Positions 1 through 10,620 of a stretch of 64,000 bases of DNA are shown here, piece after piece. Each line of letters starts with the position of its first letter. The stretch's first letter is position 1. The translations under genes were made by a program, and so were the position numbers. Location: positions 77,769,817-77,833,816 of the forward strand of contig CM055278.1 of NCBI GenBank assembly GCA_029237695.1, read 5' to 3'. The stretch is from Conchocele bisecta. Taxonomy: Eukaryota > Mollusca > Bivalvia > Lucinida > Thyasiridae. The notes under the pieces are model-generated. The model saw only the letters and a list, made by a program, of their open reading frames with translations. It was not told the DNA's origin and did no database searches.

Positions 1-656
1 ATGCCGATCTGGTCTACGTTCGTAGCACATGTCATATGGTCCATGCTAAGCGGGGAACTCAATTGACTTGTCATGCCATCTAATAATTATTCTAAGCTCC
101 GGGCATTGAATAATAGTGTGAATATTTCGGGGCATATAGCGTATCCGTATCTAAGTCTGTCTGTCCGCATGTTTCTCACTTCAGGTAAATCACATCAGTC
201 TAATCATCCCCAGACTTAAAGATGTAAAGTTCGCATTTTTCGTCCGTCCCCGTGTCTATTCGTTAGTCTGTCCCTTCGTCCGTCCGGAGGTATATTCTAG
301 CAAACCGTTTGGCGGATTTTCGAAGAACTAGACAACAGTCTAGATCTGTCATCATCTGAGGACGAACGACACGTAAGACCATAGATCCAGTTGTCAAGGC
401 AACACAAAGGGAACAAAATATGCAAGGCATTACAATGGCTTTTCAAATAAATACACACAAAAGTACCACCATGATGCAACATGACAAACGCAAGACACCT
501 GCCCTATGTCCAAGGTCAATGTCACACTTGGAGGTCAAAGATCAAAAATGGGGACAAATACCTGCGTTATGTCCATATACTATTATACAAATCCATTTGC
601 CGGAATCTTGAATAACTACACAATGACAGACATACTTATATGTACGATCTTGAAAC
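1..656. other. No gene recognised
   Basis: AT-rich non-coding sequence. The open frames are short, lack splice context and resemble no family I know. If the minus-strand first exon at 1066-923 is real, this stretch is the start of its first intron. Confidence 0.5.
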
Positions 657-770
657 GCTTGTTTGTTTGTTTGTTTGTTTGTTTGTTTGTTTGTTTGTTT
701 ATTGATGTTTAGCGGCCTATCAACATCTAAGGTCATGTAAGGCCGGGAAGACGGGTTCGACTGGTTCCAT
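657..770 (+). repeat. (TTTG)n tract with adjoining SINE-like dispersed repeat
   Basis: A run of about 11 GTTT units (about 659-702) is followed by a segment with 'gcggcctatcaacatc' and 'aaggccggg'. The same segment occurs in reverse complement at about 61170-61246, again next to a short GTTT-type tract, so it is a dispersed repeat with a simple-sequence end. 'gggttcgactgg' at about 752 resembles a polymerase III B box, which would suit a tRNA-derived SINE, but I see no convincing A box. A MITE with a microsatellite end is equally possible. Confidence 0.5.
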
Positions 771-922
771 CCCATTTTGACCTGTTGCATTGGGGGGAAA
801 ATCCCAAAATCAGAACGGAATATTTACACGGAGAACAAATATATTCAGCCCTGACATTAGAATAACCAAAGTCACTTGGCCCCTTACCCTAGACTTGGAT
901 TACGACTAATCGTAATACTCAC

Positions 923-1066
923 ATAAAAGGTATATCCAGATTGAACTGTCACATACAAAATGCCAAAGACGCATGTGAGGGCCAAACCAAGTCTCCATTC
1001 GAACTTCCGGTAAGGACGAACTCCCATCGTTAAATTACCCATCACATGCTCCCACCTGCCACCCAT
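923..1066 (-). CDS. Putative first coding exon of a single-pass (type II) membrane protein
   Basis: Reading the minus strand, an ATG at 1066-1064 opens a 48-codon frame that ends exactly at a consensus donor (GTGAGT, plus-strand 917-922), giving a phase-0 exon. The peptide has a short basic N-terminal segment (Arg17, Arg20, Lys21, Arg25) followed by a hydrophobic stretch at about residues 26-42 (LGLALTCVFGILYVTVQ). That layout, positive charges before one helix with no signal-peptidase site, fits a type II membrane protein such as a Golgi enzyme, but no catalytic domain is visible and I cannot name the family. A second in-frame Met at residue 9 could be the true start. The remaining exons would lie at lower coordinates, outside the window. 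The alternative is a chance open frame, but the match of frame end, donor and helix makes this better than most. Confidence 0.42.
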
Positions 1067-1542
1067 TGAAACGCAATGTAGTATGAAAGACGTACATACA
1101 TAGTTTCAGAATCAAAGTAACACATATATATGAAAGGCCATTTGTATGATAGATCTTTGATTAGCTGTCGTATTCCAGATTTTCAAGTAGCTATTTTGAA
1201 TGTGGTAACTGTTCTACATCCGATTTTCAAGTACTCTAGTAAGTTTTTAATAATTATTCTAACCTTCTATGTAGCTAGCTGCATGCCATTGTTCCATAAA
1301 CCAGGCATGCTTTAATAAATTGATTTCGCAATCGTCGGGGGGTATACATTTTCTAAATTGGCTTGTTGCTGCTTTACTCCGTGGAATGCTTTCGTAATTT
1401 GGTGATGTCTTTCTAACACGATCTCACACACATCTGGACAAACTTCACACCCTCGCGCAATGCCATGTATGCCCTTGCTGTCAGATAATTTAGCATTTAA
1501 TTAAACGGCTGTGTATTCATGACAAAGTGTTTTATATACGTG
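1067..1542. other. No gene recognised
   Basis: AT-rich spacer between the putative minus-strand exon and the 38-bp minisatellite. If that exon is first, its promoter would lie here, but no TATA box or CpG-rich block stands out. Confidence 0.4.
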
Positions 1543-4289
1543 TTTATTCCAGTACATGTACCCCGTTCATAATCCCAATGTATTCCAGTACATGTTCACC
1601 CCGGTGAGAATCACAATTTATTCTAGTACGTGTCCACCTCGGTAAGAATTCCACAATTTATTCCAGTACATGTTCACCCCGGTGAGAATCCCAATGTATT
1701 GCAGTACATGTTCACCCCGGTGAGAATCCCAATTTATTCCAGTACACGTTCACCCCGGTGAGAATCCCAATTTATTGCACTACATGTTCACCCCGGTGAG
1801 AATCCCAATGTATTGCAGTACATGTTCACCCCGGTGAGAATCCCCATTTATTCCAGTACACGTTCACCCCGGTGATAATCCCAATTTATTGCAGTACATG
1901 TTCACCCCGGTCAGAATCCCAATTTATTCCAGTACGTGTTCACCTTTTGAGAATCCCACAATTTATTCCAGTACATGTTCATCCCGGTGAGAATCCCAAT
2001 TTATTCCAGTACACGTTCACCCCGGTGAGAATCACAATTTATTCTAGTACGTGTCCACCCCGGTGAGAATTCCACAATTTATTCCAGTACACGTTCACCC
2101 CGGTGAGAATCCCAATTTATTGCAGTACATGTTCACCCCGGTGAGAACCCAATGATGCAGTACAGAATGTTCACGGTGAGAATCAATTTATTCCAGTACA
2201 CTTCACCCCGGTGAATCCCAATTTATTGCATGTTCACCCGGTGAGAACTCCCAATGTATTGCAGTAATGTTCACCCCGGTGAGAATCCCCTTTATATTAT
2301 TCCCCAGTACACCCCGTCACCCCCCCCCCCGGTGAGAATCCCCAATTTATTGCACTTACCCTGTTCACCCCGGTGAGAATCCCCATTTGCTATTTGCAGT
2401 ACACCGCTTCACCGGTGAGGGGTGGAAAAAAATAAAAAAAAAAATCCATTATAGCAGTACATGTGCACCCGGTGATAATTTCATTTATTTGCAGGTACAA
2501 TGTTTCACCGGTTCAGAATCCCTTTAAATTTATTCCAGTTCAGGTTCCCCTTTTGAGAATCCCACAATTTATTTGTCAGTACAATGTTCATCCCGGTGAG
2601 AATCCCAATTATTCCAGTATCGTTCACCCCGGTTGAGAATCCCAATTTATTCCAGTACACGTTCGCCCCGGTGAGAATCACAATTTATTCCAGTACGTGT
2701 TCACCCCGGTGAGAATCCCAATTTATTCCAGTACACGTTCACCCCGGTGAGAATCACAATTTATTCCAGTACACGTTCGCCCCAGTGAGAATCACAATTT
2801 ATTCCAGTACGTGTTCGCCCCGGTGAGAATCCCAATTTATTCCAGTACACGTTCACCCCGGTGAGAATCCCAATTTATTCCAGTACACGTTCGCCCCGGT
2901 GAGAATCCCAATGTATTCCAGTACGTGTTCACCCCGGTGAGAATCCCAATGTATTCCAGTACACGTTCACCCTGGTGAGAATCCCATTTACTATTCCAGT
3001 ACATGTTCGCCCCGGTGAGAATCAAAATTTATTCCAGTACGTGTTCACCTGGTGAGAATCAAAATTTATTCCTGTACACGTTCACCCCGGTGAGAATCCC
3101 AATTTATTCCAGTACACGTTCACCCCGGTGAGAATCCCACAATTTATTCCAGTACATGTTGACCCGTTGAGAATCCCAATTTATTCCAGTGCATGTTCAC
3201 CACGGTTAGAATCACAATTTATTCCAGTACACGTTCACACCGGTAAGAATCTCAATTTATTCCAGTACACGTTCACACCGGTGAGAATCTCAATTTATTC
3301 CAGTACACGTTCACCCCGGTGAGAATCCCAATTTATTCCAGTACACGTTCACCCCGGTGAGAATCCCAATTTATTCCAGTACACGTTCGCCCCGGTGAGA
3401 ATCACAATTTATTCCAGTACGTGTTCACCCGTTGAGAATCACAATTTATTCCAGTACACGTTCACCACGGTTAGAATCACAATTTATTCCAGTAAACGTT
3501 CACCCCGGTGAGAATCACACAATTTATTCCAGTACACGTTCACCCCGGTGAGAATCCCAATTTATGCCAGTACACGTTCACCCCGGTGAGAATCCCACAC
3601 TTTATTCCAGTACATGTTCACCCCGGTAAAGAATCCCCATTTATTCCAGTACACGTTCGCCCCGGTGATAATCACAATTTATTCAAGTACGTGTTCGCCC
3701 CGGTGAGAATCATAATTTATTCCAGTACGTGTTCACCTGGTGAGAATCCCAATTTATTCATGTACACGTTCACCCCGCTGAGAATCCCAATTTATTCCAG
3801 TACACGTTCGCCCCGGTGAGAATCCCAATTTATTCCAGTACACGTTCACCCCGGTGAGAATCACAATTTATTCCAGTACACGTTCACCCGTTGAGAATCT
3901 CTATTTATTCCAGTACACGTTCACCCCGGTGAGAATCTCAATTTATTCCAGTACACGTTCACCCGGGTGAGAATCCAAATTTATTCCAGTACACGTTTAC
4001 CCCGGTGAGAATCCCAATTTATTCCAGTATACGTTCACCCCGGTGAGAATTCAAATTTATTCCAGTACACGTTCACCCCGGTGAGAATCCCAATTTATTC
4101 CATTACACGTTCACCCCGGTGAGAATACCAATTTATTCCAGTATACGTTCACCCCGGTGAGAATCACAATTTATTCCAGTACACGTTCACCACGGTGAGA
4201 ATCCCAATTTATTCCAGTACACGTTCACCCCGGTGAGAATCCCACAATTTATTCCAGTACATGTTCACCCCGGTAATCCCAATTTATTG
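1543..4289. repeat. 38-bp minisatellite array, about 72 copies
   Basis: The unit is 38 bp: 'gagaatcccaattta' then 'ttccagtacacgttc' then 'accccggt'. Copies differ at a few positions (acacg/acatg/acgtg, cccaat/cacaat, cccaat/cccacaat). Because 38 is not a multiple of three, the frame rotates through three peptides every 114 bp, which explains the runs of weakly repetitive open frames here. They are not genes. The section at about 2140-2640 is irregular. A single separated copy lies at 5800-5846. Confidence 0.95.
2140..2640. other. Irregular, probably miscalled section inside the 38-bp array
   Basis: Within an otherwise regular array the units here carry frequent single-base indels, homopolymer runs (C12 near 2321, A-rich runs near 2427-2443) and dropped bases, then regularity returns. 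This pattern is what uncorrected long-read consensus looks like. Genuine decay would spread substitutions as well as indels. Confidence 0.65.
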
Positions 4290-4531
4290 TCGCGCGTCGT
4301 CGTCGTCCGAAATGTCAAAACGTTTGTACAAGCTTTGTCATCATGCTATAACTTTAATATTACTTTACAATTACAATATTTGGACACTTGATACATGTAA
4401 GCATTAGGAATACACTCATGCCGCCAATTCACATGACCTTCACCTTTAATACCTTCAAATTTTTGCTGAAACATTTAGCCATTTTTTTGTGCAACTTTGT
4501 ACAAGCTTCGTCATCTTGCTATAACCTATAT

Positions 4532-4824
4532 CAGGCATGGGAAATTTCCGGATTAATCCGGAAATCCGGATTTGAGGTCCCAGGGACCACTTTTGTGAAT
4601 CTTGTAAATCCGTTGAGAATGGCGATAACAAATTACATTTTTTTTAAGTGGCGATTCTTTTATTTTCCGCAGCGGAATCCCTGTTATACATGTACTGACT
4701 TCTTGTTGCAAGTATTATTTTAAATTAAAATGGATTATGTTTCCAATTTTTATTAATGATAACATATTTTTTCAGGGGAAAATGTGATCTATTTAATCCT
4801 ACATATACCTCAGAATGAAGCACA

Positions 4825-4892
<68 letters not shown>

Positions 4893-5006
4893 GGGGGGGG
4901 GGGGGGGGGGGGGGGGGGTGGCCCAGACCTTCCTAGCAAATCGCAGCGCAATCCGCTGCTGAAATAAATTTTCAGGATTGGGGATAGTGTTCCATTCCCA
5001 TGCCTG
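4532..5006. mobile_element. Non-autonomous inverted-repeat element containing a poly-G tract
   Basis: The ends are exact inverted repeats, CAGGCATGGGAA at 4532 and its complement ending at 5006, with further weaker complementarity inside (ccgcagcggaatcc against the right-hand gcaatccgctgc). It sits inside a 172-bp satellite unit whose sequence resumes at about 5007, so it is an insertion. It encodes nothing. A short T/A-rich target duplication (TATA-like) is possible but not clear. Confidence 0.65.
4827..4918 (+). repeat. Poly-G tract of 91 G in 92 nt
   Basis: Sixty-five G, one A at 4892, then 26 G. Such a run could fold into stacked G-quadruplexes, but it could equally be a sequencing or assembly artefact. 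Confidence 0.9.
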
Positions 5007-5799
5007 TTATATTATTACTTTACGGATTGCTTCAATATATGTATACTTAATACATGTGAGCATTAGGAACAGACTCATGCTGCCAATTCACATGACATTG
5101 ACCTCTTTTACATTCAAATCTTTGCTGAAACACTTAGCCATTTGTTTGTGTCAAAAACTTTGTACAATCTTCCTGATCCTGGAATAACTTTTATATTACT
5201 TGACGCATTCCTTCAATGTTTGGACACTTGATACATGTAAGTATTTGGAACACATTAATTTACATGAGCTTGACCTTTTTTACCTTCAAATTTTTTATGA
5301 AACACTGTTTGCGTCAAAAAGTTTGTACAAGCTTCTTTATCATGGGATAACTTTAACATAACTTGATGGATTGCTACAATAGTTGGACACATGCTACATG
5401 TGAACATTTGGAACACACCCATGCCACCATTAACATGACCTTGTCGTTTTTCACCTTTATCTTTTTGCGAAAACACTTAGCCATTTTTTTTTGCGTCAAA
5501 AAGTTTGTACAAGTTTCTTCATCATCGTATAACAATACTATTACTTGATGGAATATTTGGACACTTAATAGATGTAAGCATTTGGAATACACTCATGTTG
5601 CCATTAACATGAACGTGACCATTTTGACCTGCACATGGTTGTGGAAACCATTTTTTTATGTCAAAAAGTTTCTTCAACCGTGACCCTTTTCGTATTTTAA
5701 ACATGCACTTCTCGATGGTTTTTGTGATGTTACATGCCCATGCTCATGTTACAGTCAAATGCCTTGGCAGGCGCGACACCGCTTCCGTGGCGGAATTCT

Positions 5800-5846
5800 T
5801 GTTCCAGTACATGTTCACCCCGGTGAGAATACCAAAATATTCCAGA
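5800..5846 (+). repeat. Orphan copy of the 38-bp minisatellite unit
   Basis: 'gttccagtacatgttc' followed by 'accccggtgagaat' matches the array unit that ends 1.5 kb upstream. One separated copy beyond the 172-bp satellite suggests that the satellite was inserted into, or expanded beside, an older minisatellite locus. Confidence 0.85.
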
Positions 5847-5978
5847 GCTCCATGTGCAGTTTCAAAATATATTGTTTAACTATACGAAAATAATAATAAG
5901 AAAATAAAATAAAGAAAAAAAACTGATATACTAGTATTCTCCTTCATTGCACTTATATGCTTATTGGATAACAATTAC

Positions 5979-6099
5979 GTAATAAAACTATGGGCTGTTG
6001 CGTTTACTGGGTACTACACATTTGCTTTTACGTGCGTGGAGTCAACAGACCAAATGTATTGTTCTCCCCAGTAAACGCAGCAGCCCATGGTGTTATTAC
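5979..6099. mobile_element. Palindromic MITE-like hairpin
   Basis: Arms of about 33 bp: 'atgggctgttgcgtttact' on the left and 'agtaaacgcagcagcccat' on the right, extending outward to gtaata/tattac. Non-coding loop. No relative of it was seen in the window. Confidence 0.75.
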
Positions 6100-6385
6100 T
6101 TATATTTACACTGCATTGTCTGATTCAAAACTGTAAATAACCAGATACGGCGTTAATATTAACAATAATATTGTTTTACGTCATTTTGTCGCAATTCGAG
6201 GAACAGCGACTTTGCGAACTTTAACCAATCAACAACACCGCGCAAAGTCACGTGGGTATAATGTATTGTATTGAGATGTCAGCTCAATACGTCGAATGGT
6301 CGTTGCATTATGAATTTATAGAAGGTGTAAATATTAAATAATACAAATTCAAAATTTAATATAGCGCAATGTATGTGTATTTCAG

Positions 6386-6669
6386 TACTGATTCGGGAAC
6401 TATCAAGTCGCACACGCTAAATATACTAGTTCCGAAACTTAACATTGATCAGCACCCTGCCATGGAGACAAACCAAACAGTGTCAAGTATTTGCACCTGG
6501 TCAATATGCTTGTTGCAGGGCAACGATGGATGGACGGCCAGCTACTCCAAGAAAGTACTGAAGCTGTCGGGGCCCAACATAACGTGCAGTTCCGTAGGCC
6601 AGTACCAGCTGGATATCATAGACAAGGATGAGACGCTGTACATCAGGACCGTCAGCTTAACTGTCCGCA
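6386..6669 (+). CDS. Internal exon (Ig-like) of a secreted cysteine-rich, chitin-binding-type gene; first of four exons seen
   Basis: The exon opens after a 'tatttcag' acceptor and closes at 'A|GTAAGT'. It begins with the last base of a codon (phase 2 upstream) and ends one base into a codon (phase 1). The 94 residues contain a Cys pair region, N-glycosylation sequons (NQTV, NITC) and the strand-like pattern GQYQLDI followed by LYIRTVSLTV, which suits an Ig-like beta-sandwich with its final strand. The next exon begins with the two bases needed to complete the split codon, so the joins are coherent. Upstream exons, including the signal peptide, were not found in 1-6385 and may lie outside. 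The Ig assignment is inference from pattern. The exon itself is well supported by splice sites and frame. Confidence 0.7.
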
Positions 6670-6729
6670 GTAAGTTTGCTACATATTTCGCTGGCCATAT
6701 AATATGCAAGTCACAGGTTAACATTTGAT

Positions 6730-7384
6730 AAAATAAATATCGTCAGTAATTTGTTTAGCTTTATTTTCACTATTTGTATAAAATGTAGTATGCGTTGTAT
6801 CGTCATGTTTTGTATTATGTTGTAAATTTTAGTTCTCCATGACAATAAAATATTCGACGCGTAGGGATTATTCAGACCCGGCGATAACTGAGAACCAAAG
6901 TACCTTTTTATGGCCTTATTGGCACCTCAGCTTTAGTTCACATAACAGAATACACATCGTCTGCACATTTCTTAACCCGTGGTCACACTTTCCTTAATTA
7001 TGTTTGAAATTCAGCACACAAACAGAGACAGAAATGGAACAAGTTATGGAAACAAAATAACTGTTTTATAATTGGTGTTGTTGCCTATCTAGTAATATTC
7101 CTGTTAAATAGTGGCCTTTTTCATTTGTAGTGATCTTGACTATTTTTTTTGTGTCTTTTGGGAATCGTAACCATTTAAATATACTTGCTATGCGCTATTT
7201 CCCCGTACTTGTGGCTTATACCACAGGGCATATTTGACCAGTGTAGAATCTGGTCATTGTGTCTGCTAATACAAACACATTCAACAAAATGTCGTAATGC
7301 ACTATTAATATATAACGCAGCAAAGAAACAATTCCAACGTAACTGAAACGTACATATTCAATTTGAAAGTAAAATTGATAATAA
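6730..7384. other. Intron, nothing recognised
   Basis: AT-rich intronic sequence between the Ig-like exon and the LINE remnant, with no conserved frame. Confidence 0.6.
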
Positions 7385-7735
7385 AACTATGAAATCATAT
7401 ATTAGGCAGCACAGAAAGCTGACAGAAATTAATTTACGAAAACTGCAACAAAGCGATCCAAACATTACTGGAAAATCTTGAATAGCCAAAAAAGGACGCT
7501 TACTGTAAATGTATATGACTTTTTCAAGGCTATTAACGCGAAGCAAAATGAAAACTCTGATGATGATCTGCAGGAAAAATTAAACAATATTTATATCAAC
7601 GATGATGATAATATACTAAGTACACGAATTACAAAGGAAGACATAGACAGTGCACTGATGTCTCTAAATAATTAGAAATCACCAGGTAACGACGGAATAT
7701 TAAGGACTGACTTTATAGAATATGACCTTCTGTTT
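7385..7735 (+). pseudogene. Decayed LINE fragment: region just before the reverse-transcriptase domain
   Basis: Plus-strand frames read as the segment that precedes and enters the reverse transcriptase of non-LTR elements: a 'LRKLQQSDPN' stretch (typical K-x-SDP), then 'YDFFKAIN', an acidic spacer, 'ITKEDIDSAL' and, after a stop at about 7673, 'KSPGNDGI', equivalent to the usual K-x-PG-x-DGI box. At least one frameshift and one stop interrupt it. The continuation of the same element lies at 8675-9245. It sits in the first visible intron of the chitin-binding gene. The clade (CR1/Jockey-like) is a guess. Confidence 0.72.
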
Positions 7736-8674
7736 CAAATGTAGTAGAGTCATACATGTGACTGAATATATATGTAAAGTATATCTGAACCTGTTCTTCT
7801 TAGTGTATATTATACAAAGCATTGAGTTGCCATCTCCGCCATTTTAGTTTATACAATATATCGGACAGTTTCACCACTTGGTTCGTTTGACACATACAGC
7901 AAATAATAGGGCAGAAAATCTAATAAAAGTTGGTACAATATCATCCCCGATATATAGGACGACAACGTCCTACATGTATACATATTATTTCATCAGACTA
8001 CACAAACAGCTAGATTTCTGAGCTTTTCAACCATCACTCACAAACTATACAATGGACACTTGTTCAATGTGTAAAATGTCAAATTGATGCACTGTCCATT
8101 ATTAGAGTACATCTGCCACAGGTAAAAGACGTATGTACTCGCATAACAGGCAAGTAGACAATAGTGCCAATGCACTCAGATAACTGCTTACAAGTTACTG
8201 GATTCGATACAGTATTCATGGTAATACGAGTATTTTTCTACATCATTGTGTATTGTTCTTACTGTTACACAGTCTTTACTGAATTCTCAAACATTTTAAG
8301 GGTAAACAAACCTTCAGATATCAGACTTTGTATATAAAGTTGATAAAAACAAGGCATAGCAACCTGTTGTCTGATGTCTCCCCATCATGTTGCACCAAAT
8401 TTGATTCATGTGTTTACATATTATTAGCGGTATGTGTCAAATGCAATAAGAGGTAAAACTGGCCGATGGCTTGTACACACTAAGATGGCCAACATGGCAA
8501 CTCTATGCACCTTGTAGGATACAGTAAGAAGAGAATGTTCACGCGTGTGCTATGCATAAATCCCATAATATTTACAAAGCAAATATGCGTGACTCATAGA
8601 ATGATCCAGGGTCCCACGGGTCCTTAAAAGAATGATCCGGGGTCCCACGGGTCCTTAAATGAGTATATTAACAC
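7736..8674. repeat. Insertion of about 940 bp splitting the LINE
   Basis: The LINE frame stops at about 7735 and resumes at 8675, so this is inserted or replacing sequence. It contains a module at about 7812-8010 ('attgagttgccatctcc', 'tttgacacatacagc') that recurs in diverged form at 9246-9460, exactly where the second LINE piece ends. Non-coding. Confidence 0.55.
8599..8660 (+). repeat. 31-bp tandem duplication
   Basis: Two adjacent copies of a 31-bp unit, 'gaatgatccrgggtcccac' followed by 'gggtccttaaa', differing mainly by one A/G change. Confidence 0.9.
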
Positions 8675-9245
8675 ATCAAATTACGTTATGATGCCAATGT
8701 ACATCTCTCTATTTAATGTAGCATTTACGTCTAACATTTGATCGGACTCTTGGACAGTAAGAATAATTAAACCAATGTATAAAAATAAGGGCGACGCTAA
8801 TGACACACTGACCGATTACAATGCTAAGCTTTCTAGAAATGTTATTCACGTCAATATTAAATAAAAATCTAAACAATTTTCTAGACTATACTATTTCTCT
8901 TTTCGAAAACAAGCAGGTGACGAAAAAGGTTACTCAACGACAGAACATATATTTGTATTACATTCCTTAATAAAACTAGTCAGAGCACAAAATAAAACAC
9001 TAGAATGTGCATATATAGATTTCTGAAAGACATTGGACTCTTTCTTGAGAATAGGTTTAGGGAGATAATAATTACTCACAGGTATTTTTCCGTGTTGTAC
9101 AGATAATGTACTCACACATTAATTCATGTGTATCAAGCAACGGTGAATATTTACAGTCTGTCCCAACTCAGTGTTGCACTAGACAAAGGGGAGAATTTAT
9201 CACCTATCATATTTTCCTTGTTTTCATTTCTCTTGTTACTGCATA
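8675..9245 (+). pseudogene. Decayed LINE fragment: reverse-transcriptase core
   Basis: Frames read in order as non-LTR reverse transcriptase: 'SDSWTVRIIKPMYKNKGD', 'PITMLSFLEMLFTSILN', 'KQAGDEKGYSTTEHIF' (the QAGFR-GYST block), 'AQNKTLECAYIDF' (motif with the first catalytic Asp in the usual FIDFxKAFD position) and 'GENLSPIIFSLF' (the QGxxLSPxLF block). Frameshifts and a stop after IDF interrupt it. The sequence ends before the YADD/FADD box, where the repeat module at 9246 begins, so the element cannot encode an active polymerase. It is in the same orientation as the host gene. Confidence 0.85.
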
Positions 9246-9460
9246 CTACATGTACGTGGTACACTGAGTTGCCATCTCCGTCGGTACAAGCCATCGTAGT
9301 TTCACCACGTCGAGCGTTGGACACATACAACAAATACTATGATAGAAAAAGTAATGAAAGTTTGTGAAATACATCATAGACATACATGTATATGACAACA
9401 GTGTGCTATGAATATTATGCCAGCAAACTATGCAAACTACGATATATCTGGGCATTTTCC
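9246..9460. repeat. Second copy of the module that also splits the LINE
   Basis: 'actgagttgccatctccgt', 'gtttcaccac', 'ttggacacatacaac' and 'catacatgtata' align in order with 7812-8010. It truncates the reverse transcriptase before its catalytic box. Confidence 0.6.
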
Positions 9461-9617
9461 CCACCAATCTCATAATAAATGTCAATATGGAAACATTTCA
9501 ATTACGACTAAGAATCAGTATGTGTTATATTACCCATGTTACAGAACGTATATGATACAACAACGCACGATATGACTCATGCTTTAGTTGCGTGATCGGT
9601 GACACACACATGCTGCT

Positions 9618-9741
9618 ATATCTGAATATCAGTCTCGGTCTCGTCTCATTGCGCGAGAAGAGTCTGAGAGTGTTATTCGAAATGTGATTATCACCTCGCG
9701 CAACGAGACGAGTTCGAGACTTATATTCAGGTGAATATCAT
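9618..9741. mobile_element. Palindromic hairpin element
   Basis: 'tgaatatcagtctcg' and 'cgagacttatattca' are the ends, with 'gtctcattgcgcgag' and 'ctcgcgcaacgagac' further in. Non-coding and intronic. Confidence 0.65.
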
Positions 9742-9835
9742 ATATGTCCGCAGTCATGTGACCCTCTATTGGAAAATCTCATTGTCTGGACTTCTGTCAT
9801 ATAATAATACTAAATATGTAATTATTTGGTTACAG

Positions 9836-9982
9836 AGAATGAAGACAAAGTGAACATCAAAAGACTCTCAGAACTACCCAACGTCAACACGACGACCAAC
9901 TTTAACGTCGGCTGTTCTACAATGTCCGGCTGTGAACACGCCTTCCTCGACATATTCTCGCAGGGAGATCAGGCCAGGGCAA
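9836..9982 (+). CDS. Second exon of the cysteine-rich, chitin-binding-type gene
   Basis: A 147-bp symmetric phase 1-1 exon between a 'ggttacag' acceptor and 'AA|GTAAGC'. The split codon formed with the previous exon reads Lys. It encodes 49 residues with the motif 'VGCSTMSGCEHAF', two cysteines six residues apart, and a sequon-poor polar linker with several Thr (NTTTNF). The amino acid composition and base quality (more GC than the flanking intron) fit genuine coding sequence. No named domain is recognised. It probably forms a short disulphide-linked segment between the Ig-like and later cysteine-rich parts. Confidence 0.68.
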
Positions 9983-10029
9983 GTAAGCAGATGTTCAGCA
10001 GACCCGCTACAATGGGGGATCGTAGCTAG

Positions 10030-10235
10030 TTATTTCCCTTTTAATTTATTTATAGAAATCCGGTCCAACATGTATATTTTCGGGCCTAATTGCTTGTAAA
10101 AATGAATAATGTCGCATGGTTTGTTGTGTTAGGGAGCCATTATAGTGTTTGAGACTAGTGTCAGTCCATGCAATCCTATATATCATACACATGCATTATT
10201 TTCCAGATCCATATTTTCACACGGATTAAGCTTAT
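10030..10235. other. Intron, nothing recognised
   Basis: Short stretch of unremarkable AT-rich intronic sequence before the first of a run of palindromic elements. Confidence 0.5.
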
Positions 10236-10308
10236 TGCAAACAGTATAGACCAGATGAGACTGCACATATGTGCAGTCTGACCTGGGTCTATCCTGTTCG
10301 CAGTATTT
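10236..10308. mobile_element. Small palindromic element centred on a CATATG core
   Basis: Near-perfect inverted repeat around 10267: 'gactgcacatatgtgcagtc' with outer arms 'acagtatagaccaga' and 'tgggtctatcctgt'. Too short to encode anything. Confidence 0.7.
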
Positions 10309-10620
10309 AGTTTTGCATTATTCAGTAAGATATAAACGCTCAAATAAAACATAGGACCGGATCTCTATAAGTAGATTGCAAAGGGAAATAACTAGCTATG
10401 ATACCCTATTGTTCCATAATCCCAATTATCTAGTCACATTCACAGATATATCTTTTTATTCGAGGGCTAACGAAGAATTATACAACCAACATCCAAATTT
10501 AAGATTTTATGCAAATGAGCTTATGTCGGTCGCAGCACATTATTTGCGGTATGAACTTTTTAAAAACACGGGTCTTACGCCATACAAATAGTTCTAACAA
10601 CTTACCTTGGTCGCCTTTTC

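Larger units (their letters stand above)
4310..5700. repeat. Diverged tandem repeat of about 172 bp, interrupted
   Basis: Landmarks such as 'cacttagccatttg', 'gtttgtacaagctt' and 'ggacacttgatacatg' recur near 4471, 5131, 5303, 5475 and 5650, spaced about 172 bp. The copies are diverged. The array is split by the inverted-repeat element at 4532-5006. Open frames on both strands here are repeat-derived. Confidence 0.8.

Noticed and set aside
752..770. tRNA gene suggested by a B-box-like GGTTCGA sequence
   Set aside because: No cloverleaf, no A box at the right distance and no anticodon stem could be drawn.
1543..4289. CRISPR-like regular repeats
   Set aside because: Units are contiguous with no unique spacers and the genome is eukaryotic; this is a minisatellite. 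The 40-bp and 55-bp arrays fail in the same way.
4535..5250. Coding genes in the 172-bp satellite (73-111 codons)
   Set aside because: The same peptide patterns recur with the satellite period on both strands; they are repeat frames.
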